DNA from: Paraburkholderia sartisoli
Lineage (GTDB): Bacteria; Pseudomonadota; Gammaproteobacteria; Burkholderiales; Burkholderiaceae
Direction: 5' to 3'
Length of the DNA: 64,000 nt
Assembly (NCBI RefSeq): GCF_900107685.1
Contig: NZ_FNRQ01000007.1
Coordinates: 248,001-312,000, forward strand
Of this stretch, positions 42,700 through 50,799 are shown one piece after another (position 1 is the first letter of the stretch; each line of letters begins with the position of its first letter). The translations under genes and the position numbers were made by a program. The notes beneath the pieces are model-generated. The model saw nothing but the letters and a program-made list of their open reading frames with translations. It made no database searches and was not told the DNA's origin.

Positions 42700-43620
42700 A
42701 TGCAGACACGCGTCGAACTCTGGCAGCTGCACTACTTTGTCGCCGTCGCGGAAGAGTTGAGTTTTCGCCGCGCGGCCGAGCGTCTTTCGATCACGCAGCC
42801 GCCGCTCACGCGGCAGATCCAGGCGCTGGAAGAAACGGTCGGTGCGCGGCTGTTCGAGCGCGACCGTAGCGGCGTGGCGCTGACGGCAACGGGCACGCAT
42901 CTGCTAAAGGAAGCGCGCAAGCTGCTGGGCGACGCCGACGCGATGCTCACCCGCGTGCGGCAGCGCGCGGGTGAGCGGCTTGAACTCAGGCTGGGCATCA
43001 CGACCGTGCTCGATCCGGCGCTCTTCACGTGGCTCGAAGGCGCGCTGAAGGACCGCGATCCCGCGTTGCAACTGACGCAAAAGCGCCAGTACTCGAAGCA
43101 GTCGGTGGCGGACCTGCGACGCGGCGCGCTGGACGCGGCCCTGATCGGCCTGCCTTCCGAAGTCGCGGATCTGAAGGTGCAGCGTCTTTTCGTCGATCCG
43201 CTCGTGGCGGCGTTGCCGCGTGGGCACGCGCTCAGCCGCAAAAAGCGCATTTCGCTCCTCGACCTTTCCGCCGACACGCTCTTCTGGCCGCAGCGGCGCG
43301 CCAATCCCGCGTGGTTCGATCACTACGAGAAGCTGTTCAGGGCATGGCGATTCGATCCTCCCCGCGCGGTGGAACCCGCCGATCATCATGTGATGCTCGG
43401 GCTGATCGCCGCGGGCGAGGGTGTCGCGTTGATTCCGGCGTCGCTCAAATCGATGGCGCGCGAAGGTGTCGTGTATTGCGAGCTGAAAGAGCAGGCGGAT
43501 CTGCGCGTCGATGTCGCGCTCGCGACGCTGCCGGATGCGGCGAATCCGGCGCTGTCTTTATTGATGACGGCCTTGCGTGCGCATTACGGTGAGGCAAAGC
43601 CGGCTTCCGGCAAGCGCTGA
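42700..43620 (+). CDS. LysR family transcriptional regulator, CbbR/BenM-like
   Basis: This 306-residue protein starts ELWQLHYFVAVAEELSFRRAAERLSITQPPLTRQIQALEETVG, the typical LysR helix-turn-helix of the CatM/BenM type. The effector domain (about 90-300) contains ADLRRGALDAALIGLPSE and GLIAAGEGVALIP. AAGGA nine bases before ATG 42700 supports the start. It is divergent from the double CMD-domain gene, and CatM/BenM-like proteins often answer to muconates, so a muconate-type inducer is possible. It is convergent with the next LysR, with a gap of two bases. Confidence 0.9.
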   Translation: MQTRVELWQLHYFVAVAEELSFRRAAERLSITQPPLTRQIQALEETVGARLFERDRSGVALTATGTHLLKEARKLLGDADAMLTRVRQRAGERLELRLGITTVLDPALFTWLEGALKDRDPALQLTQKRQYSKQSVADLRRGALDAALIGLPSEVADLKVQRLFVDPLVAALPRGHALSRKKRISLLDLSADTLFWPQRRANPAWFDHYEKLFRAWRFDPPRAVEPADHHVMLGLIAAGEGVALIPASLKSMAREGVVYCELKEQADLRVDVALATLPDAANPALSLLMTALRAHYGEAKPASGKR

Positions 43621-43622
43621 TT

Positions 43623-44510
43623 TCAGAGCAGCAGCCGCGTCGCGAGAAAGTCGAGGAACGCACGCGTTCGTCCCGACATCGCCGCGCTCTGATAAAACAC
43701 CGCGCTCACCGGCTGGCGCATGTCGATGAGTACGTCGTCGAGTATCGTCTGCAACCTGCCCTCGCGCACATCCGCCGCGGTCATGAACTCGGCCAGACAC
43801 GCAATGCCGCCGCCCGCAACCGCCAGTTGCCGGATCGTCTCGCCGCTGGACGCCCCGATTGCCGGTTCGATCCTGACGAAGCTGCGACCCGCTTCCCGGA
43901 GCGGCCAGTCGTTCAGGCTTTCCGGCGCCGTAAAGCCGATCAGCCTGTGACCCGCCAGTTCCTGAACCGTGCGCGGTTCGCCGGATTGCGCGAGATACGC
44001 GGGGCTCGCCATCACGCGCAACCGGCTGCTGCCGAGCGAGCGCGCATGCAGCGTCGAATCCTGCAGCACGCCGATGCGGATCGCGACGTCCACCCGCTGT
44101 TCGAGCAGATCGACGATCCGCTCGTTACTGCTCAATTCAAGCGATATTTCCGGGTACAGCGTGGCGAACTCCACCACGTGCGGCACGATGCAATGAAGCA
44201 TGAACGGCGAAGCCGCGTCTACGCGTAACCAGCCCGCTGGCCGTTGACGCTGGCGCACGATCAGCTCTTCGGCGTCCTCCATCGCGGCGAGAATCGCACG
44301 CGCGCGCAGCAGGAACAGCTCGCCCTCGTCGGTCAGCTGAAGGCGGCGTGTCGTGCGGTGGATCAACGTCGCGTCGAGTTTCTTTTCCAGACGCGTGAGC
44401 GCGCGGCTCACGCCCGAGACGGTCTGCTGCAACGTCTCCGCTGCCGCGGTAATCGAGCCGGCGTCGATCACCGAGACAAACGCCAGCAGTTCTTCCGTGG
44501 TGGTTTTCAT
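43623..44510 (-). CDS. LysR family transcriptional regulator
   Basis: This 295-residue protein has the LysR helix-turn-helix near 1-60 (KTTTEELLAFVSVIDAGSI, QQTVSGVSRALTRLEKKL) and an effector domain with YPEISLELSSNERIVDLLEQRVDVAIRIG. It belongs to the group of LysR repressors/activators with YafC-like patterns. It ends two bases after the preceding LysR gene, so the two stop codons face each other. No clear divergent partner remains upstream, only the degraded NTF2/aldo-keto reductase area. Confidence 0.9.
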   Translation of the reverse strand: MKTTTEELLAFVSVIDAGSITAAAETLQQTVSGVSRALTRLEKKLDATLIHRTTRRLQLTDEGELFLLRARAILAAMEDAEELIVRQRQRPAGWLRVDAASPFMLHCIVPHVVEFATLYPEISLELSSNERIVDLLEQRVDVAIRIGVLQDSTLHARSLGSSRLRVMASPAYLAQSGEPRTVQELAGHRLIGFTAPESLNDWPLREAGRSFVRIEPAIGASSGETIRQLAVAGGGIACLAEFMTAADVREGRLQTILDDVLIDMRQPVSAVFYQSAAMSGRTRAFLDFLATRLLL

Positions 44511-44625
44511 TGTCGATGCGCGACGGTCGTTTTATTGGTGCTGATGCGCCACTGGAAAGCTGGCGCTGCAAGGACAGACTATAAATGAATGCTTGCGGGG
44601 GTTACGTCTGGAATTTTGAAGTGCA

Positions 44626-44648
44626 ACACCTTACCTGGCGTAGGGTGT
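44626..44648. promoter_or_regulatory. MerR-type dyad in a promoter-like context
   Basis: ACACCTTAC and GTAGGGTGT form a near-perfect dyad with a 5-bp centre. It sits between TTGAAG (44617-44622) and TAGGGT, which are 19 bp apart, the overlong spacing typical of MerR-regulated promoters. No intact plus-strand gene follows. Confidence 0.4.
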
Positions 44649-44724
44649 GCCGATGCAAAAAAGCACTCACCAACAGCTTCAGACTGAAGAACGCATGACG
44701 GTCGCGTGCATGAGACAGCGGGGT

Positions 44725-45108
44725 TCACGCGATCTGCTGAACCCAGCGACTGCGCCAACCCGGTGCCTCAAAGGGATCCGAAAAATACTGGGTCTCGTGA
44801 ATAACCTTGCCGTTGCAGAACTCCATGATGCTTACCGTGCAAGTTGCTCGTCCCTTATAGGTGATGGTGTATTCCGTGATCCAGAGATTGTCTTCCCCTT
44901 GAATTCGCCTGACATCGAAACCTGATGGCTTATCTGGATGATGACCCCGCAGTGCCTGCAAATTAATTCGCCCGAGGATTCGTTCACCTGATTGGGGATA
45001 GTCACAGATGGCATCGTCATCGTAAATATCGTGTTCCGCGTCGAGATCGCCGGCCGCCGATGCCTGCCAGTGCGCATTCAGGGCTTCACGTATTTTTTCT
45101 TCCTGCAT
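44725..45108 (-). CDS. NTF2/SnoaL-like protein
   Basis: This 127-residue protein has the NTF2-like fold: IREALNAHWQASAAGDLDAEHDIYDDDAICDYPQSGERI at the start, LRGHHPDKPSGFDVRRIQGEDNLWITEYTITYKG in the middle and VIHETQYFSDPFEAPGWRSRWVQ at the end. The first pattern, including the DYPQSGERILGR, is typical of SnoaL-like polyketide or steroid cyclase relatives and nuclear-transport-factor proteins. GGAGGC six bases before the ATG supports the start. A remnant of an aldo/keto reductase lies just upstream. Confidence 0.82.
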   Translation of the reverse strand: MQEEKIREALNAHWQASAAGDLDAEHDIYDDDAICDYPQSGERILGRINLQALRGHHPDKPSGFDVRRIQGEDNLWITEYTITYKGRATCTVSIMEFCNGKVIHETQYFSDPFEAPGWRSRWVQQIA

Positions 45109-45815
45109 GGCGTGCCTCCGGATACCGTTCACGTCTATCTATTGCGTACGCCGCGGAATAAACCCGGGGCCGCCCGTCTTGACGACTTCGTTGAACCTCT
45201 GCCTCGTCTCGATCCTGTTGATCTCGTCGAACGCGTCTGCCCGAAGCGCGGAACGATCGAAGTGTCGATAGCCGGCTTCCAGCGCGTCTCTGGTAGCACG
45301 GGTAGTCGTTCGAGTCGGCTAACCGCTTCATGGCAAATTCATGGCTAACGAATTCGTGAACTGCTTACACTGAGTCTCGTTACTTAACGGAATGTGAAGT
45401 ACCGCTTTATCGGCAGACGCGACTTCGTGGCTTTGGCAAAGAAGTCAGCGTTGTGTCGACAACCCGGACGAGCAGAATGATGGCCGTGAAGCCCTTCTCT
45501 CCCAGGCAGGATTGGTGTTGAATGTGCGGAAGTTGAAGCCGTCAAATCGAGTCGGGTTGATTCGCAACCCAGCCGCCGCTATCAGGGCCAAACCGGGCGC
45601 TAGACAGGTCGGCTTCCTGATCAAGTGTAGCAGGCGGCGGCGGAGGATTCCGGGAGGGTATGACACGCATAATCCTCGACGGAGGCGAGCACCCAGCGCG
45701 GGTGTGCCGTCCGCGATTTTTTCGACGCTGCCTGTCCATCAGGACGCGGCCCGAGCGTCATTGTAATGGCGGCCCGATGTGATTCACCCGCCTTAACCCC
45801 ATGACGGAGGCTCAT
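45109..45815. other. 707-bp stretch without an intact gene
   Basis: Apart from the aldo/keto-reductase-like fragment at 45139-45297, the stretch 45300-45815 holds no recognisable protein domain in any frame. It contains short open frames only. The composition is more mixed than the surrounding coding DNA, which suggests decay of former genes. A ribosome site for the DGPF protein lies at the right end. Confidence 0.6.
45139..45297 (-). pseudogene. Probable aldo/keto reductase fragment
   Basis: On the minus strand one frame reads RDALEAGYRHFDRSAL and stays open to a TAG at 45139, while a TAG also lies just upstream of the match. GYRHFD is a strong resemblance to the aldo/keto reductase segment that normally follows the cofactor-binding strand. 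About 50 residues remain, so the gene would be non-functional. The sequence after GYRHFD does not match clearly. Confidence 0.4.
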
Positions 45816-46187
45816 ATGCAATATCTATTGATGATCTATTCGGAAGAAAACGGCTGGAACCAGATGACCGACAGCGAGCGGCAGCAAGGGGTTGCCGCCT
45901 ATCAGGCGTACACCGAATCGCTGAAAAAAGCGCAGGTGCTGGTGGGCTCCAACCGGCTGCAGAACACGAACACGGCCACCACGGTGCGGCTCGTCGACGG
46001 CAAGCCGCAGGTGCTTGACGGACCGTATTCCGATTCGAAGGAGCAGCTCGCCGGCTACTACCTGATCGACGTGCCCAACCTGGACGCGGCGATCTCGTGG
46101 GCGTCGCGCTGTCCCGGCGCGGCGCATGGTCTCATGGAAGTGCGCCCGGTCTGGACTGCCCCCTACGACGCGCCATCTGCTACATGA
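45816..46187 (+). CDS. YCII/DGPF domain protein, partner of ECF42 sigma factor
   Basis: This 123-residue protein carries the DGPF signature in QVLDGPYSDSKEQLAGYYLIDV (about 67-88). It starts MQYLLMIYSEENGWNQMTDSER and includes SLKKAQVLVGSNRLQNTN. DGPF proteins are the conserved genomic partners of ECF42 sigma factors; their role is unknown. GGAGG five bases before the ATG is a strong ribosome site. The stop overlaps the sigma gene by four bases. Confidence 0.9.
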   Translation: MQYLLMIYSEENGWNQMTDSERQQGVAAYQAYTESLKKAQVLVGSNRLQNTNTATTVRLVDGKPQVLDGPYSDSKEQLAGYYLIDVPNLDAAISWASRCPGAAHGLMEVRPVWTAPYDAPSAT

Positions 46188-47476
46188 GTCATTCCGGCGG
46201 CGGCCGTGACACCGACGACGCCGCGCATTCGATTGCCGAGGCGGTCGCTCGCCGCAGTTACGGCAAGCTCGTCGCACTGCTGGCGATGCGCACGCGCGAC
46301 GTCGCCGCGGCCGAGGACGCGCTGGCCGACGCGTTTGCGGCCGCGCTCGCGGACTGGCCGGAGCGCGGCTGCCCCGCGAATCCCGAAGCGTGGCTGATGA
46401 CGGTTGCGCGCCGCCGGGCGCTCGATGGCGCGCGTCATCGCCGTATCGGCGACGAAGTGACGAACCAGCTTGCGATCCTCGCCGACGAGATCGACGAGCG
46501 CGAAGCCGGCATGTTGCCCGACCGGCGGCTTGCGCTACTGTTCGCGTGTACGCACCCTGCGCTCGAGGCCGCGATTCGCACGCCACTGATGTTGCAGGTG
46601 GTGCTGGGGCTCGAAGCGAAGACGATCGCGTCCGCGTTCCTGATGTCGCCCGCCGCGATGGGCAAGCGCCTCGTGCGGGCGAAGAACAAGATTCGCGCCG
46701 CGGGCATTCCGTTCAGCGTACCGGAGCGCGAGGAGTTGCCCGGCCGGCTCGCCGCGGTGCTGGAAGCGGTCTATGCCGCGTATGCGGAAGGGTGGACCGA
46801 TCCGGTCGGCGGCGATACCGGGCGGCGCGATCTCGTCGGCGAGGCGCTGTTTCTCGCACACCTGCTTGTCGAGCTGCTGCCCGAAGAGCCAGAGACGCTT
46901 GGCCTGCTCGCGCTGATGCTGTATGCGCAGGCACGGCGCGATGCGCGACGCGACGCGGCCGGCGACTACGTGCCGCTGTCGGCTCAGGATCCGGCGACAT
47001 GGGACACGCCGATGATCGACGCAGCCAACGCACTGCTGCGGCGCGCGAGCGCATTCAACGCAATCGGACGCTTTCAGCTCGAGGCCGCGCTGCAGTCGGC
47101 GCACATCTACCGCTGCCGGACGCATCGCCCGAACTGGGACGAGGTCGTGCAGCTTTACGATGCGCTGCTCGCGATTGCAGCGTCGCCGGTGGTCGCGGTG
47201 AACCGCGCGCTCGCGCTGGCGGAACGGGACAGCCCACAGGCGGCGCTCGACGCGCTCGAACCGTATGCGGGCGATCCGCGGCTGGCCGACTACCAGCCGT
47301 ACTGGGCTGCGCGCGCCGATCTGCTCGCGCGTGCCGGCGCGACGGACGAAGCGCTCGGCGCGTACGATCTCGCGATCGGACTCGAGCGCGATCCGGCCGT
47401 GCGCCGGTTCCTGCAGCGCAAGCGGATCGCGCTGTCATCGGCGGGAAGCGGGACGTCGAGAGATGAAGGACGATGA
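46184..47476 (+). CDS. ECF42-type RNA polymerase sigma factor with C-terminal TPR-like extension
   Basis: This 430-residue protein has sigma regions 2 and 4 in the first ~190 residues (IAEAVARRSYGKLVALLAMRTRDVAAAEDALADAFAAAL; LMLQVVLGLEAKTIASAFLMSPAAMGKRLVRAKNKIRAAGIPFSVP) and then a long helical extension with repeat-like segments (LVGEALFLAHLLVELLPEEPETLGLLALMLY, AVNRALALAERDSPQAALDALEPY, DLLARAGATDEALGAYDLAIGLE). This extension, resembling tetratricopeptide repeats, is characteristic of the ECF42 group and is thought to regulate the sigma factor. No anti-sigma gene is needed. The ATG overlaps the stop of the DGPF gene (ATGA). Confidence 0.93.
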   Translation: MSHSGGGRDTDDAAHSIAEAVARRSYGKLVALLAMRTRDVAAAEDALADAFAAALADWPERGCPANPEAWLMTVARRRALDGARHRRIGDEVTNQLAILADEIDEREAGMLPDRRLALLFACTHPALEAAIRTPLMLQVVLGLEAKTIASAFLMSPAAMGKRLVRAKNKIRAAGIPFSVPEREELPGRLAAVLEAVYAAYAEGWTDPVGGDTGRRDLVGEALFLAHLLVELLPEEPETLGLLALMLYAQARRDARRDAAGDYVPLSAQDPATWDTPMIDAANALLRRASAFNAIGRFQLEAALQSAHIYRCRTHRPNWDEVVQLYDALLAIAASPVVAVNRALALAERDSPQAALDALEPYAGDPRLADYQPYWAARADLLARAGATDEALGAYDLAIGLERDPAVRRFLQRKRIALSSAGSGTSRDEGR

Positions 47477-47582
47477 ATCATGCCGTTTATCGTCTGGCGA
47501 ATGGCGATGCCCCGAAGCAACCGGCGAATCGCCTAAACTACAGAATCAACGGACACTGCCCTCCCCGCGACGCGACTCTGCC

Positions 47583-47852
47583 ATGGCGCATATCTTCTTC
47601 GCTGCTTCGATTCAGCGGCATATCGCGACGCCCGAGCGCGAGATCGACGCATGCACGCTGAGCGAAGCGCTCGAGACCGTCTTCACCGCGCAACCTCGAC
47701 TGCGCGGCTACATCCTTGACGATCAGGGCTCGCTGCGGCCGCATCTCGCCGTGTTCGTCGACGGCCGGCGGGTGCGCGACCGGCAACATCTGTCCGATGC
47801 GCTCGGCGAGCAGAGCCGGGTTTATGTCGTGCAGGCGCTGTCGGGCGGGTAA
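47583..47852 (+). CDS. MoaD/ThiS-like small protein with C-terminal Gly-Gly
   Basis: This 89-residue protein has a beta-grasp pattern: MAHIFFAASIQRHIATPERE, ALETVFTAQPRLRGYILDDQGSLRPHLAVFVDGRRV and VYVVQALSGG at the end. The terminal GG is the feature used by MoaD, ThiS and other sulfur carriers or ubiquitin-like proteins, which are activated by adenylylation and thiocarboxylation. No activating enzyme is adjacent. It is followed by a BNR-repeat protein after 92 bp in the same direction, a pairing repeated in other bacteria; what the pair does is not known. Confidence 0.8.
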   Translation: MAHIFFAASIQRHIATPEREIDACTLSEALETVFTAQPRLRGYILDDQGSLRPHLAVFVDGRRVRDRQHLSDALGEQSRVYVVQALSGG

Positions 47853-47944
47853 GGAGACCATCCGTACTCGAGCTTTACATCGAATCGGAGCACGCGCCAG
47901 AGCGCCAGCTCCGGTTGACATCTGGTTGACAGGAGACACTCGAC

Positions 47945-49090
47945 ATGAGCGATCGCTTGCTTGTCGCGACCCGCAAGGGTCTGTTCGTTCTGAAAGCCAA
48001 TGGCGAAGGCCGCTGGGCGTTCGATGAGCTGCATTTCGCCGGCGAGCCGGTAAGCATGGTGCTGCCTGATTCGCGCGACGGGTCGCTGTATGCGGCGCTC
48101 ACGCTCGGCCACTTCGGCGTGAAGCTGCATCGCCGGCGTGCGGGCATGGCGGATTGGGAAGAGTGCGCGGTTCCCGTCTACCCGCCGCAATCCGCTGGCG
48201 AGACGCGTGCCGGTGACGGCGCAAACACGAATGACAATGCGGGCGCCATCGCGCCCAGCTCGCCACCCGCTGCATGGACGCTTCAACAAATCTGGTCGCT
48301 CGAAACCGGTGGCCCGGACGAGCCGGGCGTCTTGTGGGCCGGCACGATTCCCGGCGGACTCTTCCGTTCCGGCGACGGCGGCGACACGTGGGTGCTCAAC
48401 CGTGCGCTGTGGGATCAGCCGGAGTGCCGAGAATGGTTCGGAGGCGGCTATGACGCGGCGGGCATCCATTCCGTGATGGTTGATCCACGCGACAGCCGGC
48501 ATGTGACAGTTGGCATATCGTGCGGCGGCGTCTGGCAAACCGCCGACGGCGGCGCGACCTGGCGCGTGACGGCAGAGGGCATGGAGGCTGATTACATGCC
48601 GCCCGAGCGGCGCGGCGACGCCAACGTGCAAGACCCGCACCGGGTCGTACAATGCGCGGCCAACCCCGATGTGCTGTGGACGCAGCATCACTGCGCGATC
48701 TTCCGCTCGACCGACGGCGCGGCGCACTGGCAGCGGATCGAGGCGCAGCCATCGAGCTTCGGCTTCGCGGTTGCCGTGCATCCGCACGAGCCGGACACCG
48801 CGTGGTTCGTGCCCGCCGTGAAAGACGAGTGCCGGATCCCGGTGGACGGCCGGTTCGTCGTCACGCGCACACGCGACGGCGGCCGCACGTTCGATCGTTT
48901 CTCGAATGGCTTGCCGCCTGCACCGGCGTATGACCTCGTGTACCGGCACGGCCTCGCTGTAGACGACGCTGGCACGCGCCTCGCGATGGGGTCGACCACC
49001 GGTTCGCTATGGACATCCGGCGACGGCGGCGAAAGCTGGCAATTGATTTCAGCGCATTTGCCGCCTGTTTATTGTGTCCGGTTTGGATGA
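47945..49090 (+). CDS. BNR/Asp-box repeat protein (sialidase/Vps10-like beta-propeller)
   Basis: This 381-residue protein has a beta-propeller pattern with Asp-box motifs: SGDGGDTW (about 140), TADGGATW (about 200), TRDGGRTF (about 313) and SGDGGESW (about 358), plus a degenerate RSTDGAAHW (about 257). The N-terminus SDRLLVATRKGLFVLKANGEGRW is a repeat unit. There is no signal peptide, so it seems cytoplasmic, unlike true sialidases. AGGAGA eight bases before the ATG supports the start. It is probably linked with the MoaD-like gene; no activity can be assigned. Confidence 0.85.
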   Translation: MSDRLLVATRKGLFVLKANGEGRWAFDELHFAGEPVSMVLPDSRDGSLYAALTLGHFGVKLHRRRAGMADWEECAVPVYPPQSAGETRAGDGANTNDNAGAIAPSSPPAAWTLQQIWSLETGGPDEPGVLWAGTIPGGLFRSGDGGDTWVLNRALWDQPECREWFGGGYDAAGIHSVMVDPRDSRHVTVGISCGGVWQTADGGATWRVTAEGMEADYMPPERRGDANVQDPHRVVQCAANPDVLWTQHHCAIFRSTDGAAHWQRIEAQPSSFGFAVAVHPHEPDTAWFVPAVKDECRIPVDGRFVVTRTRDGGRTFDRFSNGLPPAPAYDLVYRHGLAVDDAGTRLAMGSTTGSLWTSGDGGESWQLISAHLPPVYCVRFG

Positions 49091-49500
49091 CGGTCTTTGC
49101 CAGTCGAACGGCGGCTTATATAGTGAAGCGGGCCGACGAGCGGAATGACTCCGGAATTGAAGGAAAAAGCGCTCAGACGTTGATAACGAATATTGTCGTC
49201 GCAAACACCCGAATGACGGCTGCATGCCGGAAAGCTCGCATACATCGACGGCGAAAACAGACGTTCGCAGTTTTCAGTCAAGCAATGTCCGATTCGCGCA
49301 GCGAAGCGGTCACCTCAACGAAACAATGACAGCGTTGTTCAGTCGGCTGTCTTTGTCTCCGCGCTGCGGAGACAATCGTGCGGGACATGACCGCTGGACC
49401 GTCCGTACGCGTGGTTTCCGGCAGAGATCTTTTGCTGTAAGGTGGTTGGGTTGCCTGTAACGGCATACACCATTGCCTCGTCTCTTGCGTGAATGACTGA
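49091..49500. other. 410-bp intergenic region before yhcG
   Basis: No gene is seen. The region holds one strong hairpin (49353-49375). The remainder has mixed composition with scattered AT-rich stretches; an RBS for the nuclease gene is not clear. Confidence 0.6.
49353..49375. repeat. Perfect 10-bp hairpin upstream of the YhcG nuclease gene
   Basis: Arms TTGTCTCCGC and GCGGAGACAA are perfect reverse complements around a GCT loop. No T-run follows on either side, so it is unlikely to be a simple terminator. It is closely similar to a hairpin inside the nuclease coding region at 49782-49808. Confidence 0.8.
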
Positions 49501-50535
49501 ATGAGTGATCTGACGCCCTTGCCGCTGCTGGACGAAGTCCGGCTCTTGATCAAGTCGGCGCGCGAGCGCGCCGCCATCGCGGTGAATGCCGAGTTGACGC
49601 GCCTGTATTGGCAAGTCGGCCGCAGCATTCGCGCCGAGGTGTTGCGCGGCACGCGGGCCGGGTACGGTCAGCAGGTGATCGCGTCGCTCGCCCGCCAGTT
49701 GACGGCCGAGTACGGACGGGGTTGGAGCGAGCAGCAATTGCGACATTGCTTGCGGGCTGCTGAAGTTTTTCCAGATGAGGCAATTCTCTCCGCGGTGCGG
49801 AGAGAATTAAGCTGGACCCATCTCAAGACCCTCCTGTATATCGACGATCCGCTCAAGCGGGACTTTTATCTCGAGTTGTGCCGACTCGAGCGCTGGTCGT
49901 CACGACAGTTGCAGGAGCGAATCAATTCGATGCTGTTCGAGCGCAGCGCAATTTCGCGAAAACCGGCAGAAGCGGTACAGCATGACCTGGCGCAACTGCG
50001 GCAGGAGCAGCGCGTATCGCCGGATGTACTGCTCAAGGATCCGTATGTGCTGGATTTTCTTGGACTTAACGACCGCTACCTGGAGAAAGATCTCGAGGAC
50101 GCCATCTTGCGCGAGATGGAGCAGTTCCTCCTTGAGCTCGGTGCCGGTTTCACTTTCGTGGCACGCCAGAAGCGCGTGCAGATCGATCATGACGATTTCT
50201 ACATCGACTTGCTGTTCTACAACCGCAAGCTCAAACGGCTTGTGGCTATCGAACTGAAACTAGGCGCCTTCAAGGCCGAGTACAAGAGTCAGATGGAACT
50301 GTATCTGCGCTGGCTGGCGAAGTACGAGCAAGAGCCAGACGAACAACCACCGCTTGGGATCATTCTGTGTGCTGGCAAGAAACAGGAACAGATTGAACTG
50401 CTCGAACTCGACAAAAGCGGTATCCACGTTGCCGAATACCTCACAGTGTTGCCGCCGCGCGAAGCGTTGCAGGCGAAGCTGCAGCAATCGATCGTGTCGG
50501 CTAGAGCGCGGCTGCAGGATCAGCAAAAAACTTGA
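49501..50535 (+). CDS. YhcG family protein: DUF1016 N-terminal domain and PDDEXK nuclease domain
   Basis: This 344-residue protein has a DUF1016 region (about 1-160: TRLYWQVGRSIRAEVLRGTRAGYGQQVIASLARQL, then RRELSWTHLKTLLYIDDPLKRDFYLE) and a C-terminal PDDEXK nuclease (about 190-330). The nuclease has DHDDFYIDLLFYNRKLKRLVAIELKLG, giving the D...ExK catalytic pattern, and SQMELYLRWLAKYEQEPDEQPPLGIILCAGK. Homologues are widespread and mobile; a link to DNA restriction, defence or repeat maintenance has been suggested but not settled. A perfect 12-bp hairpin lies in the coding sequence (49782-49808), and a related one lies upstream. Codon use is less GC-biased than in the neighbours, consistent with recent transfer. 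Confidence 0.93.
   Translation: MSDLTPLPLLDEVRLLIKSARERAAIAVNAELTRLYWQVGRSIRAEVLRGTRAGYGQQVIASLARQLTAEYGRGWSEQQLRHCLRAAEVFPDEAILSAVRRELSWTHLKTLLYIDDPLKRDFYLELCRLERWSSRQLQERINSMLFERSAISRKPAEAVQHDLAQLRQEQRVSPDVLLKDPYVLDFLGLNDRYLEKDLEDAILREMEQFLLELGAGFTFVARQKRVQIDHDDFYIDLLFYNRKLKRLVAIELKLGAFKAEYKSQMELYLRWLAKYEQEPDEQPPLGIILCAGKKQEQIELLELDKSGIHVAEYLTVLPPREALQAKLQQSIVSARARLQDQQKT
49782..49808. repeat. Perfect 12-bp hairpin inside the yhcG coding region
   Basis: Arms AATTCTCTCCGC and GCGGAGAGAATT are exact reverse complements around a GGT loop. It encodes AILSAVRREL in the nuclease. It matches the core CTCCGC-GNT-GCGGAG of the hairpin upstream of the gene. Confidence 0.85.
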
Positions 50536-50799
50536 AGCGTTTGGACGGTAGCGTTCTACCTGGCGGCGGCTGGCCAGTTTTTGTTACTCGCAGACCACTT
50601 CCGCGAGACATCCAGTCGTTGGCTTCGCTTTTAAATAGCAGGTGCTCGCAAGGCAAGCGCATTCGTCGTGTAATCGACCGGACCGGTCAATCGCCCAGAC
50701 ATTCCCTGGTGGTGGTGCGAGCGTCAGCTTTCCAATACACGAGCTGTTGCTCCGCAGGCCAGCTGTTCTTCAAGCAGCGGACGAGGTGCCCGGCGCGCA

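Noticed and set aside
44647..44925. Plus-strand 92-codon frame
   Set aside because: Mostly antisense to the NTF2-like gene and has no ribosome site or domain.
50536..50799. Possible gene in the gap after yhcG
   Set aside because: Only short frames without motifs; the gap is under 300 bp.
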